DNA of 64,000 nt from Phymatolithon calcareum (taxonomy: Eukaryota > Rhodophyta > Florideophyceae > Hapalidiales): assembly GCA_977006965.1 (NCBI GenBank), contig OZ345357.1, positions 248,001 through 312,000 of the forward strand. Reading direction: 5' to 3'. The notes below the pieces were generated by a model. It saw nothing but the letters and a program-made list of their open reading frames with translations. It made no database searches and had not been told where the DNA came from. Below are positions 10,109 to 22,079 of the stretch, piece by piece (position 1 is the stretch's first letter; the number at the start of each line of letters is the position of its first letter). The position numbers and the translations under genes are program-made.

Positions 10109-10495
10109 TCAGCGCTCGATTTTGTTTGTAATATGCTTTGGCATGCTTGCATCCGAAGCGACGGGGTCGAATATGTAGGTAAGATTTTTGTGATCCGTGT
10201 AGAGCCAAAAACCTTCTGGACGAAGCAACATATAGTCCAAACGGGAGGCGGACTCGACAATTGCAAACGCTTCTTTCTCCGGTGTGGACCATCTGGCAGA
10301 GCTTCCCTTGAAAGATCCCGACATGAAAGCAAGAGGGAAGTGGTTCTGTTCGTGAAACGGTAGATCCTTCTCTTCGGACGATATTTGTGTAAGGACGCTT
10401 CCCCAGTGCTCAGCGGAAGCATCCGTAAAAAGACAGAGAATCTTAGCAGGGTCTGGATGGGCGAGCGTTGCTGCATTGTGTAGTGCAGTCTTCAC
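10109..10495 (-). pseudogene. Ty3/gypsy RNase H segment
   Basis: A 128-codon frame between RT and integrase. It shows the gypsy RNase H order: LFTDASAEHWGSVL, then the catalytic-Glu segment WSTPEKEAFAIVE, then LYTDHKNLTYIF. In the element it would remove RNA from the RNA-DNA hybrid during reverse transcription. The domain is well preserved locally but is out of frame with its neighbours. Confidence 0.85.
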
Positions 10496-10570
10496 AGAAT
10501 CGAATGATTCAGAATGGATATCAGTCCAAAGTTCGGAGGAGAGCTCAACTCGCGCAACTGCTCGCCTGGC

Positions 10571-11442
10571 TCACTTTCCAGCGCAAGCGTATATCTCCTC
10601 CAAGAGAGACGTGAGCGGAGAAATGAGTTCATTAATTGTAGGGATGGCACAGCGCATCCAATTTGCTGCACAAACAAATTGCTGGAGGTCCGCACCGGAG
10701 TATGGCTTTGACATTTCCAATAGAGCGGAGAGGCGTTTCGGGTCTGGTCGTACGCCTGTCTTGTCGATCAGCCGTCCGCACCACTTGACTTGCGTCATGA
10801 ACAGATTGCACTTTTTCGAGTGAAGTTTGATATTTTTGTCGCGGCACAGGCCGAAAAAAATTTCCAAAACATCCAAATGCTGCTCTGCTGTTTTCTCATG
10901 CACGAGGATGTCGTCAATCCATTGCAATATGGAATCGCGGATTGATGTGCAGATGTTTTGCATCGTGCTTTGAAAGTATGCAAGGGAATCGACCTGGCCG
11001 TGCTGAATACGCGTGGGGCCGTAAACTCCGTCGGGACAAATAAACTCAGGATTTCCTGTGAGGAATCACTCAGGGGAAATTGCCAGTATCCATGGCAAAG
11101 ATCCATTGACGCATAGCAGGTGTCTCAGGCGAGGTCAGCGAGTACGACCTTAAGGTTCCGGAGCGGCCAGATATCGGGCGCGGTCTGAGTGTTCACAGCG
11201 CGAAGGTCAAGTGTAAAACGAAATTGCTCTGGCGCATGCTTAGGGACAATGAGAGGGGCAGAGGCCCAGCGACTGTTGGGGTTACGGTAAATGAGACCCA
11301 GGGAGAGCAGCTCATCGACTTTGTTTCGCAACAACTCACGCTGGGGAGGAGAGTATCTGCGAAGTCGAGCTTTGACAGGATTATAGTCCTCCCTGAGAGT
11401 GATATGCAGCGGTGGAACTTCAGCAGGTGCATCTGCGCCCAT
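10571..11442 (-). pseudogene. Ty3/gypsy reverse transcriptase, frameshifted
   Basis: The fingers part at 11125-11442 reads PLHITLREDYNPVKARLRRY and RWASAPLIVPK. The palm continues in other frames as MDLCHGYWQFPLSD (10795-11106), then the catalytic WIDDILVH near 10905-10922 (canonical YxDD) and the downstream C-GRLIDKTGVRPDP. At least two frame changes separate the blocks, so no full-length polymerase can be made. Confidence 0.88.
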
Positions 11443-11655
11443 ACGGCAACGGAAAATATCCGAAAACTCAATACCATGGCTTTGCAGCGCTCATGGAGAT
11501 GCTGAGGTAGATCGTTCGCCACTGCATCTGCGAGCGTGTTGTACAGGTATTGAACCACTTCAGCATCGTCACTTATACCTTCAAGGACATGAGAGCCCTC
11601 ATCGGCTGTGTCATAAGGAGTATCGCCGAAAAATTGAGGTAATGGCACAGTGGGA

Positions 11656-12145
11656 TCAAATCCACGGGAGACAGGCCCAGAAGTGGGGCCTGTTGATAGT
11701 AAGAGGTGAGAGACGGGCGGTTGTGATAGGAACGGGATCACGCTCTGGTGAGCAAATTGCCGGTGAATAGCCTATGTGAGAGAAATCAGCGTCATGGAAT
11801 GTAGACCGGACAGAGTTGATATGGTCATCGAGGTTGAAACCGATACTGTTTAACAAAGGCCTCGAGACGAGGACGTCGGACATGTCCTCGTCAAACACCA
11901 GATACTCCTCGTTGCGCATCCGCAGTGGACCTGTACGTGTCTGAAACGTGGTAGAAATTCGAACTTTTTGTGAACAGAAAATGACATACTGAGTTGCATC
12001 ATCACGGCTTTGCAGGGATAGGTACAGCGAGACTGGTTCTTTCAGGGGAAGCACCAGGACAAAAATTCCTGCTTCAGCACACATATCGAGATGCTTAGTG
12101 GATAGTGGTTATACATCGGCACCAAAATCCCCGTTCACGATAACA
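11656..12145 (-). pseudogene. Ty3/gypsy aspartic protease relic
   Basis: The minus strand near 12110-12145 reads IVNGDFGADV and then a stop. This matches the position of the retropepsin D[ST]GA motif, with the Ser/Thr replaced by Phe. The following frame (11656-12084) has the hydrophobic, strand-rich look of the rest of the protease and the protease-RT linker. Catalytically dead. Confidence 0.6.
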
Positions 12146-12155
12146 GGAATTTTGT

Positions 12156-13337
12156 CTAGGAGAAAAGCGGAAATTCGGCCTTGACGAATAGGTTCAACAC
12201 GAGAAAGCTGTAACAATTTCGAGCAGAGAGCTGTCTGATAGCGGGCTTCGGTACTATCGGGTTTTCCCGAGCGACTTTGCGTGAATCATAATAGACTTTT
12301 AGAAGCTCTTCGGCACGTTCGGGCGTAGTCATCGGACAGTCACGCACGTAGTGTTTTTCGTCACAAACTTCCACGTTGAGCCACTGTGGAAGTTCTTTTC
12401 AGTTCACGTCGTCCTTGCCGGTCTTGTCATTTTTTGTCGGAGAATCCGCCGTAGAGTATGCAGGTGGAACCGATCTCGATTGAAAAGACTTAGAATTGAG
12501 GGAGGGTGCACCGTGAGAAAGCTCTGATGATGGCTTGGACACGGCAGAGGCGCGACGATGACTGGTAAGGGTAGTACTGATAGCTATGAAAGACTCCAAA
12601 GCAACAGCTTGCTCGATGACGTACTTGTAGAAAGGCTTCCAGTCTTTGCGAATTGCTTTCTGCTCCATTTCGAGTGCATTTTAAATTTTGGTTTTGAGAA
12701 TTTTGGGCTTAAGGAGGTCGCATATGTGCCCTATGGCCACCTTAGGATTGCTGTCAATTATCTTGTTCATCTTTCGCGAACGAAGAAAAGTGCGGTAGCC
12801 GGAAAAAAGGCGAATAATTCGGAGTTTAGCATCGACTTCGTTGACATTGATGCGTACGGCTTCCTTGACGGCGGAGGAGACCTGCTCTAGGGTGAGTGAA
12901 TGGAATGCGTCGCCTTGGAGCTCTACCAACCAAGATTGGAGCGTCTCGTCCGTAAGTGTGTCCATTGTATCAACATTGCTACCAAACGCTTCAAGCTCAA
13001 TGAGCGATAGCAGTAGATCAGTGTCGATGTACGATTTTATCGGTCAGGGCTGAATAGTGGAGCGTGCCGCCACCATATCATTGATGTTCAACAAGTAGCG
13101 CTCGCGGTCCTTGAGAAAGTTGTGTATGTTTTTCTGTCCGATGTTTAGCAGGACAGGATGACTTATTGGGGTGATGAAAGGCTGCCCGGCTTGCGAATTG
13201 TTATTCCCGGACGCCATAGTAGAATGGATTGTGCAGACAGTTTTGACAGAAACGGCAGCTATCTTGGGAAAGCAAGTGATCACTTTTGCGCAGCACAGGG
13301 TGAGAAATTCAGAGATGAAGGAGATCTGTCCTTCCAT
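12156..13337 (-). pseudogene. Ty3/gypsy gag, fragmented
   Basis: Gag-like sequence adjoining the 5' LTR. A plausible start is the Met of MASGNNNSQAGQPF near 13217. Helical capsid-like segments lie at 12681-12965 (LQSWLVELQGDAFHSL). The C-terminal end has a partial zinc knuckle, VCDEKHYVRDCP, near 12340-12374. The first knuckle Cys appears lost, and stops separate the segments. It would have formed the virus-like particle core. Confidence 0.7.
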
Positions 13338-13675
13338 TTACTTCAGGAAAAGCATGGGTTAAGTAGTCTTTTTGCCGCTGTCGAGGCGAAAACTACTGTA
13401 CGGGAACGCGGTTACGTGGCAATACGAAACTCGGGAAAACAATTCAGAAATGGGCTTCCGAAACGGACAAAACGCACCAGCTCACATACATTTCTTCAGC
13501 GTACATCTGAGACCGCTTGTGCCCAATTTGGGGTCTCGCTATGTACGCCAGCGTCAAACGCGTGGGAAATTACAAAACATCAAGTCATAGATTGCACGGC
13601 GTGCAATACGCTGATGCCTTGTCTGGGATACGTAGTGATGGCGCCTGCGCATTAACGAAAAAGCACGGCGCAGCA
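13284..13675 (-). repeat. Ty3/gypsy 5' LTR
   Basis: Partner of 7632-8023, same length, about 97 percent identical by eye. The internal side also carries ATCAC at 13279-13283, so the exact 5' LTR/PBS boundary is ambiguous. No standard tRNA 3'-end primer-binding site (TGG...) is obvious next to it. Confidence 0.92.
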
Positions 13676-13683
13676 ATCACTCA

Positions 13684-13944
13684 ATGTGGCGATCTCTATA
13701 CAACGCAGGGAGCTGCTTGCATCTGCTGCCGTCGCAAATGCTACCGTGCGGTCGCCTTCTCCTGTTTGTTGTGTTCAAGATGGGAGACCGCGATCGCATG
13801 CCGACTCCGAAACAAGTTGTCGCGACAATATTAAGAACGTGTTGTCGAGAAGCACTAGGCGCACTCGTCGCAACGCTTGTACTCGCGGTGATAACTGCAT
13901 GGATATTGGCGACATTACATTCGGAAGAGATCTCGCTACACTAA
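13684..13944 (+). CDS. Small ORF with one predicted membrane segment
   Basis: An 86-codon frame, possibly starting at the internal Met of MGDRDRMPTPKQ near 13780 (54 residues). It has a basic, Cys-containing stretch followed by the hydrophobic run ALGALVATLVLAVITAWIL and a short polar tail, which would suit a tail-anchored peptide. It starts just outside the LTR. I do not recognise it, and coding status is unsupported beyond composition. Confidence 0.22.
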   Translation: MWRSLYNAGSCLHLLPSQMLPCGRLLLFVVFKMGDRDRMPTPKQVVATILRTCCREALGALVATLVLAVITAWILATLHSEEISLH

Positions 13945-14510
13945 TGTTTACGCCCACCTAATATCGTACTTGAGATGAGGGATGAAATCACCAACAGTCT
14001 AGATATAAAGGTTGGTTTTATCTTGAAAAGGGGTGATCTCTCTCTGATGCGATACTTCCTACTAAAACTAGACATGGGGAACTCCTTAAGTAGGCATCCG
14101 ATTACCCTCCAGCTGTGGGGTTAGCTGGAAGTATATTGCGTACTTCCTGCTCGCAGAACATATACTGGCATTCAGGTCGCCTATTCCTGCAGCTTCTGGC
14201 GCCACTGCATCATTGCGTGTCTACAGGGAGCGAGGCACACCTTTTGGAAGTGTAGCGTGATGCCCTTTTTCAGGAACATAAAACAACAACAACGGGCTTT
14301 CTTCCCCCCATGTTCCGGCATCTATTTTTGTAGAACGCGAGGAAAAAGCGATGTTCGGCCACAGCAACTTTATCACGTCGTTGTTATTACCGTTTTCATT
14401 TTGTGGAGAAGTCAGAAGTACGAGCATATTTGAAGTGCAACGTTGTATTTGGTGCTTAGGGATTCAAGATACACTTCTTAAGGCCACCGATATCGTCTAG
14501 TTGCGAATAA
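13945..14510. other. Unannotated spacer
   Basis: No supported gene, hairpin or repeat seen. Confidence 0.4.
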
Positions 14511-14514
14511 GAGA

Positions 14515-15380
14515 GGACATGTCTGGCACAAGAGGAGCAATTGTGTACGACGGATGGACCACGAGAGACACGCATTTGAAGAAAGTGAAGGTTATGATGA
14601 ACGGTTCTTTGCACCAGAGAGATGAGCTCTCCATTTCGTTACTCTGATTCAGTCCAATGGCCCAGGTCATGGACGATGGTGACGACTTCGACGATACCGG
14701 GGACGAGGAAACCACATAGTTCCGGGCGAAGACCTATCCGGGCCAGTTTGAGGACTTATTTCACTTCTTCTACGTCATTGTGCACGAATTGGCAGTTTTT
14801 CTCTTGCCAGTAATTGCAAGGATGAAACAGATGTTGATCGAGCATAGCGTTGAAAGGCACAGTATCGGTAGTGATAAGATGAGCTTAGTAGAGTTTTGTT
14901 GACTTTACCTCAATTGACTTAGCTGGATTTGTGCTTGGCCCCAGTCCGCAAGTCGGAACTAGAGCATGCCTTATATAGGCATTGAATTACTTAGACGTAA
15001 CTTACAAAAATCATAAAACTCTAAAATACGAACTATCTAGAGAGCTCCAGAAATTCCCTTACAGCAATGCATTCGTCAAATAGTGCATGTGCTCGAATAT
15101 TCTGGATATTTCTCGCATGCTTCCATGAGCATCTAGACGTGTATGCTGACAGCTAACAAAGCTGTCACTACTTACGACCTACATGCATGTCCTTGTTACA
15201 AAGGAGAACAAAGCAATTTCCAGTCTCATAGAGATACCGATTAACAAACGCGGAGCGTTCAGGAACCGCGCTTTACGGTATGCTAAGCAGATTGAGGAAA
15301 TAAACGAGGTCACAGCGGAGATCCAAAAACTTGGCGTTCCCCTCCCTAATTTAAGCATTAATTGCGGAGGTTGAGCAGCA
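14515..15380 (+). pseudogene. hAT-like transposase fragments
   Basis: The plus strand at 14519-14645 reads GAIVYDGWTTRDTH, resembling the DGWT block near the first catalytic Asp of hAT transposases. About 14660-14830 reads on with an acidic stretch and QFEDLFHFFYVIVHEL, also placed as in hAT proteins. The frame at 15183-15374 (INEVTAEIQKLGVPL) may belong to the region before the dimerisation domain. Stops and shifts separate the blocks. The assignment rests on short motifs and is tentative. Confidence 0.4.
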
Positions 15381-16250
15381 GGATTGGCATCCAATATACT
15401 GAATTGCCAATATATTGCAGTAGATTTCGATTGGAGTGCTATTGTAAGAGGCTGAGCTTATTGCAATACGCATTGCAAAGAGATTGACTGGTATTCGCAG
15501 ACGCATATCCTGAATGTGAAGCAGATTTTCGATATTGCCTTCATATTGCCTGCCATATTCTATTGCAATTTTATTGTAAAGAAGTCGCCGTCTCTGTTAT
15601 TGCTATTGATATTGCCCTGTCTTCACCAATCAATAAATATGATATGGCGGTAAGCCCTGTTCAGCAGAGAAGGACAACGCTTCCCCCTCTTTTTTCATGT
15701 TTTCTACATTGCTCTTGACGCCCTTATTGCGCCTGTCTCGCTTTTGAATCTCGTATAGTTCAGATATAGAGGAACAAGGCGGCTTCTATAGCCTATGCTG
15801 AGCGTTCCGCTTCTCCTGTACTCAGGATTTACCATGAAAGAAACGCGAGAGCTGGGAGTGAAACGTCTGGTGAGAAACTCTGTCGATGGCCCAAGCAAAT
15901 TCGAAAAAGAAGCTCAATGATGTTCAGATCTAATCGTACATGAATTTCATCCTTCAACCTACCTCTGAGGTGGAGAGACTTTTGTCAATTTCGATGAATG
16001 CCTTTACAGACAACCGTCAACGTTACTAATATTGCTCGAGTCTCTTGTGTTTCTGAGGGTGGACGAAAAATATTGGGATCAGCAGATGTCAATCTTCCTG
16101 AGCCTGAGCTTGAAACAGCGCATGGAGCAAGCAGTGGTGGTGTGCAATCCATTGCTATTGCAATTAATTGCAATTCGTAGCAATTTGACCCAAATTGGGT
16201 TCTGATGAAGAATTGCAATTCGAATTGCCGGTAGGTTGTACGAGAGTGTA
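15381..16250. repeat. Clusters of TATTGC / ATTGCAAT motifs
   Basis: About a dozen TATTGC, ATTGCA or ATTGCAAT occurrences lie in 15400-15620, and several more (including ATTGCAATT) in 16145-16235. Similar motifs recur near 17655 and 24665-24750. The core is self-complementary. They could be subterminal repeats of a decayed DNA transposon, perhaps the neighbouring hAT scraps, but no terminal repeat was found. Confidence 0.45.
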
Positions 16251-17807
16251 TAGTTCAACAAGTGCAGAGTTGTCGGAAATAACGATCACTGCAAAAAAGG
16301 AATCATGCGTAGTACGTGGTAATTGGTTGTCGGTAGCATCTAATTTTATTATATAGCTCGGGCCAGTATAAGCGTTCACCGGGGGAGCACGGCACCATTT
16401 TTGCCCAAATCAACTAAATAACTATCGGGCCAAAATGTTAACGAGCTCGCCTAGTGTTCGGTACGTAAAATTCTACGTACAATTACAACATTCCTGAATT
16501 CAACTGTATCCATGTGATCGTTCTGAGAAAGCCGTCAGGAAATTGTGAACATTGGGAGTCCCAATGTTGTGACAGCTCACGTTGCACCATTCGCCTCTGG
16601 CTGAAAATTATCAGAACTAGCGTTGATAGGCAGTGTGTAGTGTAGTGTGCACAAACGATGCATTCGAGCCCATGCTATCGCACCTTTCACCTGTGCACGC
16701 ATCGATCCCGGCACCACGCAAGCAACCATTAACGCACATGCACGTCCATGTCGTAGTGCACCTTGCTCAAGCGCCGTTCTTATTGGCAGATCATGTGTGA
16801 CGGGCACGTCTCGCAGTGCATCAACATAAGCTTTTCGGATATATTTTTGATACGCGAAATCCCACATAATTTACCGTGCACAACGCAACCAACGTTTTCA
16901 GTATAATCTTTGAAACTTCCAAAACTGGCTTTCTTCCCCCTGTATAACTTTCCCCTGGTTGAATTCATTCACCCGTTCAAGTATAACGGTATGGGTGTCT
17001 AGAGTGCCGTTTCTGAAAAGACAGATAGAAGAGTCAATATAAAAAGTGAAGTCGTACATTTATCCAAAGCACTCTACCAGACCCACTCGACAACTCCTAA
17101 ACAAATTTCACTCTTCCAACCATGGTACTACCTATTCCGAAACCGAAGCCGAAACAAGTTGTACAGCAGCTAATGAAACTCCTTCGCGAACAGCCTCAAT
17201 ATATCCAACCGCTCTTACTGGGATGAGCAAACTGTGAAGGAAGCTATGTCAAGCGTTGTCAACCAGCGTGTTGAACAGGCTATCGCAGAAGACGAAAGTT
17301 TCGTACACCTAGGAGAATGGGTATCAATAAACAATTAACTTGACTAATGCGGGAAGTATTCAAATTTCAATCCGAATTGCTGACTAACTGTAGTGAGCAA
17401 TTGAATTGTTTAAATGCAAGACAAACAGCAATGTCGAGCAATGAGATTGGCAGCACCCCTGGCCGCAAGACACGGAAAGTTATGAGTTGGCTTAATATTT
17501 TCGAGGCGCGTTGCGATATTCTAGACCCCAGTTGCTTGCCAGCAAAAAACAATTTCGTTAGTCATCGGAGCACAGACTTGAGCGTGAGCGCTTCGAGCTC
17601 GAAGTAAAATTCGGTGATTGGTTGCGATAATGCAACAGGGGACTATTGAAATATATTGCAATTCGTACTGAGGGCACTCTCCAGAATTGTTAGTGCTATT
17701 GCTCAGAACTTTGCAGTAATAACAATAACATTGGACGGACCCTTGGTCTAACTTAAATGCATACCTTTCATGAAAAACAGCAGGAGGTATTAGCATTGGC
17801 CGACACT
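16251..17807. other. Unannotated region with one short palindrome
   Basis: Only short unrecognised frames, for example 16577-16867 minus (96 codons). It contains the palindrome at 16548-16568. Confidence 0.4.
16548..16568. repeat. Perfect palindrome, 10-bp arms, 1-nt centre
   Basis: AACATTGGGA at 16548-16557, the single base G16558, then the exact complement at 16559-16568. It has the same one-base centre as the twin hairpins at 6812 and 42836, but is single and shorter. Confidence 0.7.
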
Positions 17808-18125
17808 GATGTGACGAACAGTCACTCACGTCACTCATGTGACGTGATCAACACCCCTTATCAACACCAGAAACATAGTCAATATCATATCATCCCATCA
17901 TATCGTTACTCCGTTGATCAATCATACTCTATTCCTCCTCATTACGGTTCCTCAGTCACACGTTACACGTCACGTCACAATCTATCATACATCATGTCAC
18001 TGTGACCGCGGCCAAGACCAATTAGAATTACTATCCCATAATTGTACTGTAATTCACCTAGCGTGACAGATATGTCACGTGACGCGTGACCGAAAGCAGT
18101 CGCGAGACTGTCACGCGTGACCCTG
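17808..18125. repeat. GTGAC/GTCAC cluster upstream of copia gag
   Basis: About fifteen GTGAC or GTCAC pentamers occur here, against less than one expected by chance. Some pair into perfect palindromes (GTCACGTGAC near 18074, GTCACGCGTGAC near 18110) or odd palindromes (GTCACTGTGAC near 17996). The core resembles half of a bZIP-type CACGTG/TGACG site. The position just before the copia gag suggests part of its leader or regulatory region, but spacing is irregular and no LTR boundary is seen. Confidence 0.6.
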
Positions 18126-18149
18126 GTGCTATTGACAACATCATTGGAA

Positions 18150-19369
18150 GATTAAGTAATGCAGGCTCCGCCGGCTCTGCACACTCTCAGGACCTGTCAC
18201 GCAGCCCTGCAGCTCCAACGCAAACTTAACCTCCAAATCACTCTCTATCTGGTGCAAGGCGACTTGGTCAACCACCTCAAGCGTATTCCAGTTTTGGCAC
18301 TTTTCGTGCTCTTCCGGAAACTCGCTCATCTGATCGAAACAGAAGTCAAACATTTTCTCTACTGAAGATATTCAGGCATGCATTTCAGAAATTTGTTGGC
18401 CCTGGGGATGTAAAATAAAATTTAGCCCCGTTCCGTCAGTCTTATACAGACAAATGCATGACTCTTGGCCTCACAGCACAGGAAGCTTCCGATAACATGT
18501 ATGTGCTATTTGTTCGGAACGGCCATACTAGCGTCTTTTACCATAAGTACGTCCTCCCGAAGTCCAGAAATATGTAGCAAGCCTTTAGTCTTCTATATTC
18601 TACCTTTAATTCCACTGACCGCAGAGATCGCCTCATTCGGCAATGGTACAATCTCCATTTTAAGACTTTTATGGCAAAAACTGCAACAAATCCTCATACT
18701 GCGCTTATGTACATGCGCCAAACTGCAAAACTGCTCCAGATTCAACATAGTAAAGCCTGTCAGGACAGCCAGCATCTTCGTGACGTTATTATGAAAGCAG
18801 TTTCTGACGAACCATTCGTTGTGCTCCTGGCTCTATCACCTGGTCAGGACTCTGTCGCCATCCAAGAGGCTTACGCAAGAGCAATTCAGGTTCATGAAGA
18901 TCAGCTTCGCGTCGCCAAACAGTCTCAAGAATTGCTGCCTCCTGCTGCCCATACAAAAGAAACATTGTTTGTACCGTACAACGGAAATCAAAGCGATCGC
19001 CCCGGTATGCACAGTAGACGATATGTCCATAACAATGGAGGTCGAAGGAACACTTATTTTCGCTGGAAATATCGCCGTAGAGACGGCCTCAACCCGATCC
19101 GCAATGGTATCAACATGCGATGTCGCAAGTGTAACTCCGAAAAGCACTTCATCCGTGACTGTGACCAGCTCGACAGCACGTACAGGTCTCAGTACGCGAA
19201 ACGGGTTCTTCTTACAGAGTCCGTAGTTTCTGATCTCGGCGACCTCGATCACGCTTTGGAAATAATACAAGAATTTGACGATGACACCTGGAAAGACTTT
19301 GAGCACCACTTTCAGTCATCGCCCATGGCATCAGATTCTGAGACTTCGCCCAGTAATGAAACACACTAG
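18150..19369 (+). pseudogene. Copia gag with zinc knuckle
   Basis: The longest frame, 18671-19369 (232 codons), holds LIRQWYNLHFKTF-like helical sequence just upstream and a CCHC zinc knuckle, CRKCNSEKHFIRDC, near 19120-19161. The knuckle would bind the packaged RNA. Related sequence extends back to about 18150 across stops at the positions of GDVK and SRNM, so the N-terminal half is broken. Confidence 0.8.
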
Positions 19370-19429
19370 GTCACAATTCCGGAGCATACTCTTCCCCTCG
19401 AACCCAACATAGACCCGCTCTACGCCTCA

Positions 19430-19798
19430 TTGGCTGATGTCTCCACAAGTCACGCAATACTTCACAGCACTGACGCTATTGACAGTTCTACTCTCAAGGA
19501 TCACCATCAGGTACTCTTCTCAGAACGGAATTCAAAGTCTCAATTTGAGGGCATCTGCATAGATAGCGGTTGCCAAAAGAGTCTTGCCGGTCTCCCGGCT
19601 TATCTGCGCTATTGCCAACATGCCGACATATCAGCTGACCTCACACCGAGCACTGAAACCTTTATCCTAGGTGATATTGGACATCCGAGTATTGGGCGCG
19701 CGACCATATGCGTTCCTATAGACACTGTTGGAAACTTCCTCGAATATGAAAGTGACGTTGTCGACGTTGACATTCCAATCCTTTTCGGACTGGACTAA
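19430..19798 (+). pseudogene. Copia protease
   Basis: A 122-codon frame with the retropepsin active-site block ICIDSGCQKSLAG near 19553-19592 and a later hydrophobic core (IPILFGLD). The catalytic D-S-G triad is preserved, while flanking frames are broken. In the element it would cleave the polyprotein. Confidence 0.75.
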
Positions 19799-19899
19799 AT
19801 GAAAAGTCTGAAATAGTATACGAAAGAAGTTACCAACCAGTTCTGCTCAGCTGATGAGAGCCTCCAAGTCAATCTCGCTCCCAAGCTAGGCCATCTCTA

Positions 19900-20985
19900 C
19901 CTTGAATGGCCTGTAAGCGTTGTTCTATTTACCCGATCAGAATTACTCAAGCTTCACCGACGCTTCGCGTACCCATCAGCAGACAAGCTGGCTAATCTCC
20001 TTCCTCGTGCATCACCAGAGAACTTCGAGCGGTCTACTAAAAGACTCCTTCAGGACATATCCAAGCATTGTAACTCCTGTGCAAAGATGGCCCCGAAACC
20101 ATTTGTCTTTCAGGTAACACTTCCTGATTCAATCCTTTTCAATCATGTGATTTTCCTGGATCTGATGTGGATTGAACGTCGACCGCATGTGCCGGTCCTA
20201 CATATGTTCATCGTGGTACTCACTTCTCCGCAGCTCAATTCGATAAGTGCGAAAGCGCTCAAGACATTTGGAACGCTTTCATCACATTTTGGGTCACCGT
20301 TTACGAAGGATTTCCAAATGTTCTGACCCATGATCAAGGCAAATTGTTCACTAGCGAATTCTTCAACTCTGCATGAGTAGAGTTTGGTATAATCTCGAAA
20401 GCTACACCCACTGAATCTCACAACTCTTTGGGTGCTGGAGAACGATATCATGCCCGACTAGGGAAGATCTACAAAAAGATCAAAATTGAGTACCCAAGCT
20501 TGGATAACTCTGTATATCTATCGCTTGCTGTACATGCGTTGAACAATACTGCTGGGCCAGATGGACTCGTTCCCACACTTCTCGTGTTTGGCATGCTACC
20601 AAAAATCCCTCTTGGAAACATTGAAAACCTCTCTCCAAGCCATCGCGATCGTTTCGCCGCCTTAGAATCCGCTTGGAAAGAAATGGAAACCATTCTTGCT
20701 TCACAACGATTGAAGCTTGCTCAAAAACCGCGCACAAAAGCAATTGACGTTTTCAGTATTCCACCTGGATCCCCTGTATTTTTGTACAGAGAAAAACCAA
20801 AGTAATGGGAAGGTCCCTTTGTCCTCCATAGTTACGACAACTATGAGACAGCCTATGTCAACATTAATGGAGAAATCAGACCATTTTCAATTACCGTCGT
20901 CAAAAAATTCTTTACAGAACACCCTGCCTCAGACGAAGTGCCATCGCCGGAACCACCGTCCACCTCTGACGTTCCCACGGTTTAA
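19900..20985 (+). pseudogene. Copia integrase, frameshifted
   Basis: The zinc-binding HHCC part reads LHRRFAYPSADKL and HCNSCAK (about 19955-20090). The three acidic core positions can be followed across frames: FLDLMW near 20155, LTHDQGKLF near 20325, and GAGERYHARL near 20430. The C-terminal part continues through 20428-20805. Frameshifts and at least one stop (near 20375) separate the blocks. Confidence 0.75.
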
Positions 20986-21119
20986 GATCTCTTAGACACT
21001 CTGGAATACTCTATTGGAACCAAAGATTCCCCCCCTCAGTTGCCTCTCCAGTTGATGCTTTGCAAGAAAGCGTCGACCACATCCGACTTGGTGTAGGACG
21101 AGAGGACGCAATCCAAAAT

Positions 21120-21960
21120 TGAAACACGGTTTATCTTGTTATTGTGAACAACCCTAATGACCGTCGACTTCTTCAAGCAGATTGCAAAGAAATTAAGGGG
21201 CTTCTTGACCATGGAACTTATGTTGCTGTCAACGAATCTGAAATTCCTCCTAGCTCCACTGTACCGCGCTCCCGGGTTATCCATTCGATAAAGAAAGATG
21301 AAAACGGGAACCCCGTATGCAAGAGTCGGCGTGTCATACAAGGCCATAGAGATCCAGAAAAAGGACATATTGTCAACGAAGCTCCGGCATTCCTTCGCTG
21401 TTCTGTTCGATCGTCTTATCACTAAGTATATCTGTGTCAACCCATTTAGACTCGTGATGTGAAGCAATCATTCGTAGAGTCCGGTGCTGAACTTGCTTGC
21501 CGGCTCTTTGTACGACTGCCAAGCCAGCCTCCATTGCTAACTCTCATTGACTTGCCGAATGATGGCCTTCTGCAGGCATTTAAGCTTCTGTACGGTCTTT
21601 CTGAATCCCCTGCATATTGGTGGCAAACATTCAAGAACTACCATACCGTCGATCTTGGGATGACAGAATCTATACTGGATCCTTGCCTCTTTTTTAAAAG
21701 AGAATTGGGGCAATTGGAACTCTAGTCGATGATACGCTAGGCTTTGGAAACAGCACGTTTGCCGCATTAGAGCAAGAAAAGTCATCTCGTTTCGATGTGA
21801 AACCGCGCGATATGTCTCTTCCCATGAAATTTGGTGGCTGTCTCATTGATGTGAATGGCCAACTTCTTGTTCAACACCAGTTCGAGTATGCGAGCACTCT
21901 ATCAAGTCTTTCCCCAGCTTAATTCTCGGGAGAAGACTTTGACTATCTACTCGGACAGCT
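21120..21960 (+). pseudogene. Copia reverse transcriptase, fragmented
   Basis: Blocks in order are: SRRVIQGHRDPEKGH (21320-21370); DVKQSFVES (about 21455-21485); LLQAFKLLYGLSESPAYWW (21565-21625, the copia LYGLKQ-type motif); and the catalytic GTLVDDTLGF (about 21720-21750). Multiple frame changes occur between them. Confidence 0.8.
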
Positions 21961-22079
21961 GGCATATATTGCATCAAATACCCGTCCTGACTCTGCCTTT
22001 GTCAGTGCACAAATTGCCGGGGTTAAAGCTGAAGAAGTTACTCCTACCTAGTGTGAACTTCTCAACGCTGCTATAGCCC

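Larger units (their letters stand above)
7627..13680 (-). mobile_element. Ty3/gypsy chromovirus-type LTR retrotransposon with target duplication
   Basis: A complete element reading on the minus strand. Its two 392-bp LTRs (7632-8023 and 13284-13675) differ at roughly ten positions. The 5-bp duplication ATCAC flanks it at 7627-7631 and 13676-13680. In minus-strand order it carries gag, a corrupted retropepsin, RT, RNase H and integrase ending in a chromodomain, the Ty3/gypsy order. Frameshifts and stops break every coding part, and a MITE (8914-9286) sits inside the integrase. A purine-rich tract (GAGAAAGAGGA on the minus strand, about 8025-8035) adjoins the 3' LTR and is the likely polypurine tract. 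The element is probably immobile. Its LTRs suggest moderately recent insertion. Confidence 0.95.

Noticed and set aside
17808-18125. CRISPR-like or tandem array
   Set aside because: The pentamers are in both orientations at irregular spacing with no unit repeat, and the genome is eukaryotic.
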